A stretch of DNA of 64,000 nucleotides from Physcomitrium patens (taxonomy: Eukaryota; Streptophyta; Bryopsida; Funariales; Funariaceae), in NCBI RefSeq assembly GCF_000002425.4, contig NC_037261.1, positions 248,001 through 312,000 of the forward strand, in the 5' to 3' direction. Shown in pieces: positions 21,811 to 35,649 of this stretch; position 1 is the stretch's first letter; each line of letters starts with the position of its first letter. Below the pieces are notes generated by a model. The model was not told where the DNA came from. It worked only from the letters and a program-made list of their open reading frames with translations, and searched no databases. The translations under genes and the position numbers were made by a program.

Positions 21811-23133
21811 TGTCATATTATGTATTGTTTTGCTCAGGAATGCACCGGGCACTTAGCTGTGGAAGGTGAGATTATGTTTCACAAGTAGTCAAGAAACCCT
21901 AATAGGTTTCATCCATGCAAGAAGAATATAATCTGAATTTCAATTCAAAAGTACTTAAAATACTCTTCTTAATAGTCTTAACCATATATAAATCCTAATT
22001 ACCTTATTACTTTCATATTTAAGCAATTTAGATATTTCTTGTAAATCCCAATCCTAATCAGTGAGTTTTAAAAAGTTTTAACATCCAATCCGACCATCCA
22101 CTTGATGTGGAATTTTGCATATAATTGTCAATGCAAGTCTTCTAAATGCTCAAGAATTTTTAGCCCAATCCAACTTACAGATTGTGAAAAAACCTCCAAA
22201 AATTGCACCAATGTCACTCAGTTGCCAACTTGAAGAGTGAAGCAAAAATCCCAACAATGATTTCTCCTTCTTCAACTATTAACTTTGTTTCAAAATTTTT
22301 TTATAGCTTGATCTTTAAGCCTTCTACTACCATGCCAATTTTCACCTTAATCCAACTAATAGATCTCCAGATATCATAGAAACTCTACCCAACCTCAAAC
22401 TGCCATCTTCTAAAATCTTCTTGTGTTAAAAAATAGATATCTCTAAACCACGCCGTTAGATTATCACAAAATTGTTTATACACTTAGCACATCCAATAAT
22501 CCAAATAGTGTCAAATTTTCAACTATAGATGTCATGCCAATTGCACAAACTAGCCAAAATTGCTAGCCTTAATTATATTATATAAAACCCAAATCACTAA
22601 TACAAACCCTGACTTTGAACAGTAATTGCTAAGTCCTTCAAAATCCTCTCAAAAAAATTCTTATGTCTCTAGAATTAAATTCAAGCTAACTCTCAAACCT
22701 TAATCTCCGATCTTCAAATGAAACCCTATTTTGCCCTAGGCGGTTGTTTTAGTGGCCAAAGGTCTGATTTCGACCCTGTCTCACAAATGGTTGACCCTCG
22801 GATATCAATCTATCCTATCCTAAGGATGTTTTAGCCCAACCCTACTCTTAACTTAATCCTAGTACCAACTATACTAATTATTTACCTCTTCTAATCTGAT
22901 TTCTTCAATTTATGGTCTTTCTAAGGTAGTAGAAGAGTCTTTACAACTTAGAAGGTAAAATTATTAACTAACCTTCAACCTACTAATTATTAAGATAAGA
23001 AAATAATCTAAGAGGCTTTTATAAAAGCCATGTTTAGATACCTCAAATTATAATTAAACTAAGATAATTAGATATTAATTAGAAATTCAATTTTGATTAT
23101 AATTTCACTATATAGTCGTATTACATCACGACA
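21811..23133. mobile_element. Solo LTR, 1323 bp, inside L1 copy C
   Basis: Begins TGTCATATTATG and ends ATCACGACA, flanked by the 4-bp duplication ACGT (21807-21810 and 23134-23137). Removing it restores the reading frame of the host RNase H/integrase connector. It shares a 5' motif (AAGAATGCACC-, then TAGCTGTGGAAGG) and a distal GATTTCGACCCTG motif with the LTRs at 56613-57877, 58279-59448 and 62902 onward. An LTR without an internal region arises by LTR-LTR recombination. Confidence 0.85.
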
Positions 23134-23137
23134 ACGT

Positions 23138-24985
23138 CTTGAAAGACATTTCATAAACTTTGTTTTTTTTCAAATCTATAAGCGATTTTGAAATCAAATC
23201 TTGATAAAAACATACTCCAACTCGCTTGGTGACAATTCAAAATATGTGCCAATATGAAATATTTGAGATTCTTGTAATCTGTATACATAATAACTATACT
23301 AGAAGCGCCTTCTAAATAATGATGCTATTTTAAAAATGAATTAAAAATTGTAAGAAGTTCTTTATCATATATCTTGTAATTAATCTCAGCTACTGAAAAT
23401 TATTTGGAACAAAAAAAAATTGGTGGAACTTATCATATGCTTCCATTTGTGATAAAAGAACACCCATAGCAAAGTCTCATGTATTTGTTTTCATGAAGAA
23501 CACCTTAGAAAAATTGACATGATACAAATTTGGTGTAAAAATAAATGATGTCTTTAAGACTTCAAAAGATATTTTGGCTTCTTTGCTCCACTCAAGTTTG
23601 TTTTTATATGCCAAATTTGTAAAAAAAGCCATAACTTAAGAACAATTTTTGATGAAGATTTGATAATAATTGACAAATTTCAAAAAACATTGCACATCTC
23701 TCAATATTTTTGGGACCTTCCAATCCATGATAGTCTCAATCTTCTTAGGATTTATCATTAATTCTTTGTTGGAAATGATGCATTCTAAAAAATAAACCTA
23801 AGTAGTGTAAAATATACACTTTTTTATCTTTACATATATTCTTGTATCTCTAAGTTTTTAAAATATACAACAAATATAAAATTCATGTTCTTTTATATTC
23901 TTAAAATAGATTAGAATGTCATCTAAATAATAGACAATAAAATTTTTAAGAAACTCACAAAAGACATCATTCATGAGATGTTGAAAAGCAATTGGTACAT
24001 TTTTGAGTCCAAAAGTCATGATATTATATTCAAAATATCTATACCTAGTTCAAAAAGTAGTCTTCTATTCATCTCCCTCTTTAATACAAATTATGTTGTA
24101 TATTTGTTGTAGATCTATTTTTGTATAGATCTTTGCTTAATTGAATTGGTCAAAAAGTCCTAAAATCAAAAGTAAGGAATATCTATTGTTGATGGTGATC
24201 TTGTTAAGTCCTTAATAGTCTATGTACATCTGCCAAGATCCATCTTTTTTCTTTACAAATAAGATAGGAGCTCTTACTAGAGATTTTGAGTGACGTATGA
24301 AGTTCCTAGTAAAGTTTTCATTAATTTATTTTTTTACTGTAACCAACTTATTTTGCAATGAGTTTTAGATTGGTCCAAATCATAATTGAACTCCTTGTAG
24401 ATCAATTCAATAATCATATGATCAATACTTTAAAAAAATATCTGTATTTTTTTTCAAAAATATCTTGAAAATCTTAATATTGACTAGAAATATTAATTGA
24501 CATCTTTTGATTATAAAAAATAGATGTGGCATATATAGCAAAAGATAGTCCTTCTTTTGTTTCATACATAAAAGCTCTTACACTTATAAGTAAAGCTTTG
24601 GATATACTAGGCTTATCTATTTTTACTTCATTATTAAAATTTTGGATTAAATTATAAGAAAAATTAAGATTATAAGAAATCTGATCTAAAGATTATATTT
24701 TTCTAACCACAATAATCTTAAAAGAACTAGATTATAGGCATATCTTATTATATAAAATATTCTTACACTATTATGATCTTTAATTGTTACATCTAAAAAA
24801 ATAGTTTCATGAGCAACGTCTCCAAAAGACAACAAAAAATCATCTATAATTTCTACATGTACGGATTTTGTTTCCTTGACTAAAGATATTTCTTGTTTCT
24901 TAACAAAGTCTTCATCTATGAAACAAGCTAAGGCTCTTGAATCTAATAATATAAAAAATTTGTGATTTCTAGGTTCTAAAGACAC
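23138..24985 (-). pseudogene. RNase H, reverse transcriptase and protease (L1 copy C)
   Basis: The protease (24985-24686) is open and carries Asp-Ser-Arg in the active site (24935-24943), the same Gly-to-Arg change as copies A and D. The reverse transcriptase (about 24330-23560) keeps YLDD at 23918-23929; the codon after DL is CAA (24107-24109) and not a stop. The RNase H part (23560-23138) ends at the solo LTR. Numerous stops lie between the open pieces. Confidence 0.75.
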
Positions 24986-24989
24986 ATCT

Positions 24990-26000
24990 ATTATAAAATA
25001 AGGTGAAGGATCTGAAGAAAAAATAGGATCTTTACTAGATGTTATATATGTTTCCAGCTACACGATCCTTATTGTAGCTAGAAAAACTTGTTTTTTGACA
25101 CATTATCTCCTTTAGCAATCATACTCTTTATTTTGTGATTACATTGCTTTTTTAAACAATGTTGAGCAATAGGCTTAGCTTCTTTACAATATAAGCACAA
25201 ACCTTCTTCACAGTGTTAAATTTTTTTTTGCTTAGAGAGAGATTTAAAATATATTATATTAATTTTTATTGATTTTGGCCTTAATAAATAAGTTTCTAAA
25301 AACTTGGAAGTTATCATCATTACTTAGTTTATTCCTTTCTAACTAAGTCTTTATTCTTAATGCCTTTTAAATAATTGATTGTCACATGTAATTACTTAAA
25401 TAATAAATTATTTCAAAGATTTTTCTTTCGACATTGTCAATAATAAATCTTTGATATTATTCTTTAATTCATATCAAAATTGATTAATGAGGGCTTTGTC
25501 ATTTCAATCTATGTCATAAATAAGATTTTAGAATTCAATAGCATATATAGTAGCTGATTATAATCCTTGTCATAAAGATAAGAACTTGGTCTTTGCTACT
25601 CTTTTTTGATGAATTTCTTCAAATGTGGCCATAAATACTTCTAAAAATGAATTCAAATTACAAAAGAGTTGTGAATCATTTTCCATTATAGGTGCAAATC
25701 AAGAAAGTGCATTTCCAAATAAAAGTGTACTTATGAATCCAACTTGAATAAATCCATCAAGGTATTGGAAGGGATGCAATCTTAAATAAAACTTGACTTT
25801 TTATATAAATCCTCAAAATTTTGATCATGTTCCATCAAACTTCTTTGGCATACTAATTCTTGTCCTTGCCATATTTGTAGAAGCAAAACTTTATAGATTT
25901 AGTTATGAGATTGATTTACTTTCTTCCTTCAATTATACAACTTCTTGGTGTAGACTCTAAACTTGTACCATAGACATGAACTATGAATTAGAATTCTTAT
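24990..26000 (-). pseudogene. gag (L1 copy C)
   Basis: The minus strand starts near 25985 and reads through QEVVQLKEES and LHPFQYLDGFIQVGFISTL (capsid) to a zinc knuckle CLYCKEAKPIAQHC near 25200-25150. The knuckle has all three Cys but Pro in place of His. Many stops. Confidence 0.68.
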
Positions 26001-26005
26001 TAAAT

Positions 26006-26024
26006 TTTCAAGGATATGAATTTC

Positions 26025-26057
<33 letters not shown>

Positions 26058-26550
26058 ATATACTCTTATGTCACTCAAAAAGGTTAGAAAATGATTCAAA
26101 GATGGTATAGTATTAAATTAGAATGGCTATTGCTAAAGGTAATAAGACTAGAAAGTCTTAAAACAAGACTAAAGATTAGAAAGGCATTGACAAGAGTGAA
26201 GAAGGCTTCATTCTTACCTCCATATATACTCTTAATTAGGAGTTATGTGGTGGTGTTCTATACGACCTCCAAAATATGTTGACTTTATAAAATACATATT
26301 TTAATTTGTAAGGTAAATTTTCTATATGTATGCCACATAGTTAGCTTATTTCATAAGCAACCAACATGTGATTAACTTGTTGATTAAGTTTTTAACCTAC
26401 CAATTAATTACAAAAATATATAAAGCCTAAGCAACATCTATGAAGCTTTTAGGAAGTTTTTCTAAAATATATAGTGAAATAAATCTAGTTTTACCTACTT
26501 CTATTTAATCACATAGATAAATATTAGAATAAATATGCATGTCCATGACA
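26006..26550 (-). repeat. 5' LTR of L1 copy C
   Basis: 545 bases. On the minus strand it starts TGTCATGGACATGC and ends near CATATCCTTGAAAA. It contains a long poly-A (plus strand 26026-26052) not seen in the other LTR. Just inside, TTTAATAAGAATTCT is a decayed primer site, possibly from TGGTATCAGAGC (initiator Met tRNA). Confidence 0.8.
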
Positions 26551-29430
26551 CAAATAGAAGTAGATGACAAACTTTACTTAATAGATTTTTATTCAAGAAA
26601 ATTTTGATGAATTAAGATCAATTACAAGATACATGATAAATAACTCCTTGCAATTGAAGATTCATTTTAAGAATAATATCATTATTTAGAAGATGCTTCT
26701 AATCTAATCACTATATATATAAATTACAAGAACCTTGAATATTTCATAGTAGTACATATTTTAAATTTTTGCTAAGTTTGTTGAAATATATCATTATCAA
26801 GATTTGAATTTAAGATCACTTACTGACTAAGAAAATAATAAGATTTGTCAAATGTCTTTTTTAGACCTTCTCATCTTCTACCAAAAAAAAGAGATGCAAC
26901 TTTTATTCATTAATGGATAATTTTATGAAGCTAAAGCAATTTCATCTATAAGTAATAATATCAACATTAATTGTTGATTCCAATTTTTTAAGCTAGTATA
27001 GTTAAGTATGTCCTCTAATCTTCTTGTTTGTGATATTAAAGAAAATTCTTCAAAATCTCATGATACTTTTAAGTTTGAATTCAAGAACAATCTACTCTAT
27101 TTTGAAGGGCACTTATATATTCCAGAAGGTGAATCATAATTACTTATTTTTCAAGTTTGTCACAACTTTCTAATGATAAGATATTTTGAATATAATATGA
27201 CTTTAGAGCTAATATCTAGAGATTTTTGGTGGCTTGAAATAAGAAAGGCATTCAAAGACTTTCTACAATTATGTTTGTTTAAGATAAAAAACTTCTTGTC
27301 ATTGATCTTAAAAACTTCTTCAGCTATTACCTATTTCAAAACAACCTTGGTCTTTTGTTTCTATGGATTTTATCAAAAATCTTCTAGTCTCAAGTTTCTA
27401 TGATTCTATATTTATAATAGTCAATTATTTTATGAAAATGGTACATTTTATATCATATTCAAAATCTATTATAGGTAAAGAAAAAACTAAACTCTTCCTT
27501 GATAATATGTATTAATATCATAGATTGGCCAAAGATACTATATCAAATAGGAGGACTCAATTTATATTCAATAAACACCTTTCTTTGCCTATAAGTAAGC
27601 TTTTATCTTCTACTTTCTATCTTCAAATTGATGGACAAACAAAGCTTGTAAATTAAGATTTAGAATAATATTTAAGATGTACTATCAACTACAAATAAGA
27701 TGATTTAATAATTTTTTTTCCATTGAAAAAAGTGTGCTTATAATAATGTGGTATATTTTTCTATTCAATAAACACCTTTCTTTGCTAATTATGATTATCA
27801 TCTACAACTTGATGCTTTTGAATTTTCAAAATTTGATGAATAATTTATTTAAGCTATATATAATAATGAAGGCATAACTTAAAGATATTTAAAAATGAAA
27901 AAAGATCAATATAAATGTCTATTGTAAGAAACAACCTTAATTCTATATTAAAAATAATATATGATTACTTCGTTGTAATATCAAGACTATGTGTCTTTGT
28001 AATAAGTTGGATTATTATAGATTTGAACTATTTTTTATATATGAAAAAATCAATTCAATTATATATCAATTACATCCATCGAAGTCTATGAAGATCTATT
28101 TTGTATTTCACATATCTCTACTTGAGCTATATAAAATAGTGAATATTTTAGAAACAAGATAAATACCACTTTCTTCTATAGAAGTGGATAATAACCAAAA
28201 GTTCAAAGTAAAAGAAGTCTTAGACTTAAGTTGGAACCAAAATAGGATAGAATAACTTATTTATTGATATAGATATGACATTAATGAATGCATATAGAAA
28301 CCAATAAAAAATCTTACAAATACAACAGAGAATGTTAAAGCTTTTTATCAACAACATCCATCAAAATTAGGATGAAGAATCAAAAAAATCTTTATTATAA
28401 AAGAAATATTATTCAAGAAAGATTATATTTTACTTTTTATTCTACTTTTTAATTTTTATGCATTTGTGGCATTAAAGAAATAGAGAACCAATAACTAGTA
28501 GATAGCTAACAAGACATTGTAATTTTTGCAGTCTTTAAGATGATATAATAGATACAAAGACCTTCAAGAATGACATATTTTTTCTTAAGTAGATAGTGAC
28601 ATACAACTTGTTTGGTATCACAACCTCAGAAGAGACTCTTGATATTTGGCAATTTTGGATGTAAAAATAACTCTTGATAGTATTATAAATCTTTTATTTG
28701 AAGGAAGTTATGAAGGCTTCAACAATAATCAAATAACATGATGTTCATCTTATCTTGGAATAAAAAATTAGTTGAGAGGACTTATCAGCTACCTTTAAAA
28801 AGAACAAAGATTAAAATATTTGACATATCTTGGACTTTATTAACATGTGATCACTGCTTTTGATGGAACTTGTTCCTAAAAAGGGGAGTAATATCATGGA
28901 CATATATATATTTATTTTAATAGTTATTTAAATAATATGAATAAATAGAGATAAATAAAAATAAATAAGTTTAATAGTATCTCATAGAAAAGCTTCCTAG
29001 AAGCTTTATAGATGTAATTTCATCTTTTTACATATCTATAGGTGATTGATAGGTTGAACACTTAGCCAAAAAATTAGCCACATGTTGTATATATTGGTAA
29101 TTTGTGGTACAAGCTAATTTTGTGTCACAAATATAGGAAACTTGCATTGTAAGTTAAGACATATGTCTTACAAATTAGATACATGTTGGAGGTCCTATAA
29201 AACATCATTATATAGTTCTTTGTGAGATAATATATATGGAAGAAAAGATGAAGTCTTCTTGACTCTTGTCAATTCTTTTTTTGTTTCTAATTTAGTTTCA
29301 AGAATCTATATATTTTTAGTCTTTAGCAATGCCATTCTAGTTTCTTCTTCAATATACATACTTTCTTATTATCATTTTTTCATCTCTCTTTCCTACTTTT
29401 CTCACTTGTTTACATATCTTCTTTAACAAA
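26551..29430 (+). mobile_element. L1 copy B, right part (RNase H, integrase, chromodomain, 3' LTR)
   Basis: Starts with the second CAAAT duplication and resumes the RNase H of copy B (EVDDKL). Integrase pieces include FWWLEIRKAFKDF (27223-27262) and MAHF-like text near 27440. The chromodomain is at 28203-28374 (EVLDL, RYDINEC, QQHPSK). A polypurine tract AAAAAGGGGAG precedes the LTR start TATCATGGACAT at 28892. LTR end approximate. Heavily decayed. Confidence 0.82.
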
Positions 29431-30507
29431 CATTTCATTTTTCAAACAAACATCTCATTTACCACTAGAACACAGAAATAAAAATCAAAAATATAAAAGA
29501 AGATTTCAAAATACATTTTATAATGTGCTTCAGATATACAACAATATCCATTGAAATGATGATATTAATACTTTATGTATATTCCATCTATTTAAGCTTC
29601 ATGAAAATAAGTAATATATGTAAAATATTTGACAAAAATAGATTTAAGTATTGAAATATGTCTCATGTTTATTTAATAAGATATTCTAAAATTAAATTAT
29701 AATAATTTTGTAATAAAATAAAAATCTAATGCTTCTTAATATATCTTACAAGATTAACCATTAGTCATTAATTTGAAGACATGACAATCATCATTATAAT
29801 GTTATTGGTTTTGGTATTTTTGACCATTTTAAAAAATTTCTTTATTTTTTAAGAATACATTAAGCTCATTATAATTCATGATATTAGATCTCAATAAAAT
29901 TTATGTCTATAGATATTAAAATCATATATTAGATAAAAAATAAAATATTTTTAAAATTAAAGAATTAATTCAAATCATGGTATCTTTTTAATATTCTTAA
30001 TTATTATGAAGTTGGAATAAGATCAAATCATTAAAGTTTTATACACTAATAAGAGATTTCAGGATTGGCTATGATCTTTAAATTAAAGTTATGCTTGATA
30101 ATCTTTATATTGAATATAAATTCTAAATTTAGATTATATATATTCTATAATAATTTTATCAAGTCAATATATACTATGGATAAGATATGATTCTAATAAC
30201 AAAATAATATTGCCTCATATTTATTTAAATAGTGGACCATCTACAAAATTTACATTATATATAATAAAAATAATATTTTAACTTCTACCAAATGTAATAA
30301 TTCTAATTTTATAGTTGAATATTTTAAATTAGAATTAAATCAAGATTATAAATAATTTAATATTAAGTATAGTTTTTACACATAAAATTATATATTTTTA
30401 TATACGAAATATAAATAAAAAATATAAATTACTCTATCTTATTATTAATTACTTAATTTGAAGGCTAAATAAGAGAATATGTATAAATATATAAATATAA
30501 ATAAATA

Positions 30508-30542
<35 letters not shown>

Positions 30543-33500
30543 CTTTCTTATAAAAGACATACAAATTAGCTTTAATGCTTATAAAAAAATATTTAATCTA
30601 TTTACTTTTAACTTTATAAAATTAAAACTTTGTTTAAAATCAATGCAACAATAATACATCTTCTTTATTTTTGCCTAGTTTCTGGCTCAGAAGATAAATT
30701 TTATTCTTCAATCCAAATCATAAAGTAATTTTAATAAAGAGTTTCTCTTAGATAGTAATGTAGTTAAGAAACATGATTAAAGAAGAAATAAAAAAGTAAA
30801 TAATAACAACAAAAGTAATAAACATTCAAAACTTTATTTTTTTTATATATTTTATAATGGTAATAAATAAAATATAAAATACAGAAAAGCATTTTTCTAT
30901 TATGTTTGTATGTATTAATTGATACTAGAAATATGTAAATTTTAACTACTATGAAGAAGTTGTTTATTTAAAAAGTAATTTACTTTAAGATTATCTTGTA
31001 TACAGTCAAAGATCTTTGCCTCACCAAAATTTATAAGTAGTGTAAAAGAGGTCCAAAACATGCTTCAAGACCTTAGCCTTCTCTTTGTACCTACTTTCAA
31101 GGTACTACATCCCATATTAAAAAAATTCACACAATATTCTATTAGTCATATTAGTTATACATCATAAAAATTCATTTGTTTTTTAATTTATATTATAAAA
31201 GTGAATTTATAATAATAATTTAAAATACTAAGTAAGCCTAGAAATCTTATAAGTCTTTTAAAAATATTTTTAAAAATTCTTTATAGTCACTTTATAATTT
31301 TATAAAATAATTTTATAAAAAACCTAAATAATATTACAAAAATTAATAAAAACTACAAAAAAAATTATAATTAGTCTTTGAGTACTTTTGTAATGTAATC
31401 ACTTAATTAGAAATATTTTATTACAGCTTGATAAATTTTTAGACCATAATAAAAATACAAAATAATTTAATGTTTTTTCAACTCAATAATTTATTATTTG
31501 ATTATGGTGTTATTGTTTTTACTTCTTTTGTTTCATGACCATCATATACAACTTTTTAATGAAAAAAAAGATATTATCTACTTTGAATTTTGCAATTAAG
31601 TGTAAAATAATATAATAAAGAAAAAAAATTAAAATACTAAAAAAATTAAAATAATTACTTCTAAGATTCATTTAAATTCTATTTATGAGATATTTTTATA
31701 TTTAAAAGATTCTTAAGATTTAAAAAATCTTTAAAATATTTACTAATCATTAAATAAGTAAATTATCTATATATTTTATTTAATTTTAATTTTAGAAGTA
31801 CCTAATATACTAATTTTAGTGAATCTATAAATTAAAAGATGTATTAGTAGAATTTATAATAGCTAAGTACCATATAAAAATATATATGTATGTACCAGAA
31901 CTTATAGGTTTTTTTAAGTGTTACATGCTTTCTTTGATTAAAGACTAGTGAGAATTCCAATTGATAGAAAAAAATTAAAATTAAAATTAAAATTAATCTT
32001 TTATATTCTTAAGGCTAATAGATATAACTTTAAATGTGATCCAAAGCCAATAAACACTCTTTCGGTAAAAAATGTTATATGAAAAGTTTTAGTATCAAAA
32101 CTCATCAAGCAAAGAAAAGAAAAACAAAAGCATTTAAAACTTATATGTTATAATGTTGAAAGGCTTATAATTTTTATTTGGATATTTTTTAAATTAAAAA
32201 CTATTATTATAAGATATATGTTATTAGAAAAATAATATTCAATTGATTATTATATAATAAGTATATGTACAATGACAATTTTAAGTGAGGATATTTGCAG
32301 TAGATGGTTTTTTTTTATACTGATAGTCATTTCTATTATAAAACTATAAAACTATAGGTTTCAAAAATAAAGTTCTATTTTTAATCTATTATGAGTATAA
32401 ATAGGTATTATTCTCTCATTAAAATAATACCAATTTTTTTTTTTAACTAATTTTTACCAAAATCTCTCTAGTTTTAGAATTTTTCTTTCTTAGTATAATT
32501 GTACTATGATAAATAAAGTTTATATTATTATAATTATATATAAAAATTATTTTAAGAATAATTATTTCAAATTATAAATTATAAAATTATCTTTATATGA
32601 TCATTTCCAAGTAATAAAAGTTATTATATAATATATAAAAATAAATATTTTAAATTCCAAAATTTTCACAATTTTTGCTACAACTAGCAAATAAAGGTCC
32701 TATTGTACATGATTCATGTATCAACCAATATATAGCAAGGATTTAAAAAGATATAATATTATATATGCCAAGTATATTCACAATGATAACAACCATTTTA
32801 GGTTTCTAATCCAAAATTAATTTTATTATTGATGTAATAATTTTAAGAAGATACTTACAAATCATTTATTAATAATAAATTAGCTTCTATTTATGTCCAA
32901 GCTACTAGTAATAGAACTACTTATATTTAATATTAACCATCTTTATGTAATATCCAATACCTAATTAGCTACTACCATTTTTAACAAAGTCTATTTTTAT
33001 GTACAAAGCGACAACAACACAACAAAGACTAAACACTACATAATGGTATAATAGAATGTCTATGATATACCAACCAATATTTAAAAAATAGTAATCAAAG
33101 CCCAGTACTAGTCCATCACCTATCATGAATTATTTTGAACTACTTTGGCACTATGTAGAAGTAGAAGAAAAGACCATTCTTCCTTTTAAATATTTTTGAG
33201 ATTATTAATAAATTCCTTGATCATGAGTATTAAAAAATTATTTTTTGGATCACTTGAGTTTTGGTCTATTACTTTCTTTGTACCATACCTTACTTACTAA
33301 ACTATTGTCAAAGAAGTCTAAAATGTTCTAAGTAATATAAACTTTAAATAACTTATTAAAATCTTGCTTACATTTCTATGGTCTTTATTTGTTCAATAAA
33401 TAAATCAAGTTCCATCACTTACTAATTCTATTAAAAAAAATATGAAAGAAGTAATAATCCTTTAAAGCTATTGGATCTTTAATAAGATAATTTTATTGTC

Positions 33501-35270
33501 TTCTTTTGGTAATAACTTTAGCTTATAAACTACCTAATAATAAACATTATTGTTTTGGAATCATTACTTCTTCATCTTTCTCATGATATATATTCTGCTA
33601 TACTATTTCATGATCTATATAAACAAACTTTGGCTCAATCTAATGTAATCTTAGTCTATTTCTTAACTTACCTTGATATTTCTAGCAAAATATTGATTTT
33701 AAAGAGCCATAACTTTTGATATTTATATTATGATATCTTAATTTTTAGATTCACAAGTTTTATATTTTTTATATTTTTAAACATGTATTGTATCATAACC
33801 ACTTTTCTTGAACCAATTGTTTTTTGAAAGAAACTATTTTATAACTTATGTATATTATTATAATAAGGCATATGCATTATCTATGAGATCCTTCTTCACA
33901 ACTAAGGATTATAAACATTAAACTAAAAGAGCAAAACATTCACCTCAATTAAATAAAATTAATGTCTTTATTTATATTACAACCATCAAAAGTACTAAAT
34001 TTTCAAAATAGCCTTCTTCTTTAGTACCATTATTACATTAAAATGTGATCAGTTTTGCAATACATTAAGTTTCTTTTCACTTGGTTAAATTAGCTAATAG
34101 ACTATATGTGCTTGCAAGTATAATATATAAGTAATAAAATAAATATGATAATTATATAAATCTAAAATTATTAGAATCATATCTTACACTTGTATTTTTT
34201 CTTAAGTGCAAATAGACCTTCAATCTCTAAGATATTAAAATGTAATTCTTTGGTCCCTTTAAGATTGTAGACTAAAAAAAATAAGACATAATTTTATTTA
34301 ATAAAGATCTATTTGCTTTAAGTCTTGTTGGGTTTGTTATCCTTTTGGCTTTCAAGTTAGATTCAAGTATTTTCTTTTTATTTCTTGACTAGGACATATT
34401 CATCTTTATATTAATCTTTTTTTACATAAAATACTAGGAATAATTTTAAATATAAGACTATAAAGTGGTAAACTACACAAGTCTATTTGTAATACTAAGC
34501 TCTACTTAATTTCTACTTCAATCTACTATGATATGGATTGCAATTCCATGTATTGACAATGGTCAATCCATGAAAAGCATTACTATTTATTTTTAGCTTT
34601 AATCTTAATGTGGCATTAAAAAGTACAAAAATACTTATTTGATGTGAATTTGAAAAAAACAAAGTTTGTACCATGAGAATAAAATGACCAAATTTAGACT
34701 TTGTGCTTTGATTTATAAAAATTTTCAAAAAATCTTTTTAATAGTTTGTAACAAAAAAAAGTATTGATTTTTATAGACTTCTAAGTGTATAGCCTTTGAA
34801 AAAAAAGGTAGGATAATTTACCTTTATATAATACTAATTCTTCTATATGATACTAAAAAATTATGTAATAATTAAAAATTAAAGTTATCTAGTACAAACT
34901 TGCTAATAAGTTGTTATTTAAACAACTTTGCTAATTGATATAAAAATAAACGTCAATTTTTTTGTAAAAGTAATTAGAACTTTGAGCATTAATATTAACA
35001 ATGTTTCTACTCCAACATGAAGAATTTTTTTTTGTTTCTTTTTTTTTTTGTTTTTTTTGTGTTTCAACACTTTGTTGATTTGTCTCCTACTCCTACATAA
35101 TACCATTGGTAATCTTTTTGGATTTTTAGAATATTAAGTGGAATGTAGAGCTAAAATAGTTAGCAAAAACAATCCCTAGATTGTCACTAGAAGATGAATA
35201 TAATCCCATTGAATATTATTTATAAGAGACAATTTGATGTTTTTGTAAATATGTTTACAACATAGTCCAA
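29431..35270. other. AT-rich region without recognisable features
   Basis: About 5.8 kb in which I recognise no coding region, LTR or domain motif on either strand. Open frames are short and low complexity. A (TA)n microsatellite lies at about 30503-30538. It could be very old transposon remains. Confidence 0.5.
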
Positions 35271-35649
35271 CCTATACACCACAAATACTAGATAAAGCTG
35301 CAAAAGAACAATGTGAAGAGTAGGAGGTCCCAAATACAATTCTGACTACTAATTTGGACAATAGGTATGGGACATGCTTTGGGGGCAACGCTGGTCTGAG
35401 AGGCTGCCCACTCTCCAGCATCCTCTCGCTTTTGGACTCAGCCCTCTCCAACCGAGGAACCCAATCAATTGAATTCGACTTGGGATCTAACTGGAATACC
35501 AACTATGAACGCTTTTTTTTCTGGTATAAAACCCTGTAATCGGCATGCTGTCCTCTCGTTAAAAGTCCTTTCACAATTAAAACACCGTCTGAAGAATGCT
35601 GATTTACAAGAGTGATGCTCTGGTGAAGCTTGAGAGTTTGCCTCCATCA

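Larger units (their letters stand above)
19154..26550 (-). mobile_element. L1 copy C: complete minus-strand element nested in copy B
   Basis: Both LTRs (19154-19684 and 26006-26550), a polypurine tract and gag, protease, RT, RNase H, integrase, chromodomain and post-chromodomain region are all present on the minus strand. The target duplication CAAAT is intact. Total 7397 bases including an internal 1.3-kb solo LTR. The two LTRs differ substantially by eye, so the insertion is old. Confidence 0.87.

Noticed and set aside
34918..35106. Minus-strand frame with a Lys-rich stretch
   Set aside because: Comes from a T-rich low-complexity run; no family similarity.
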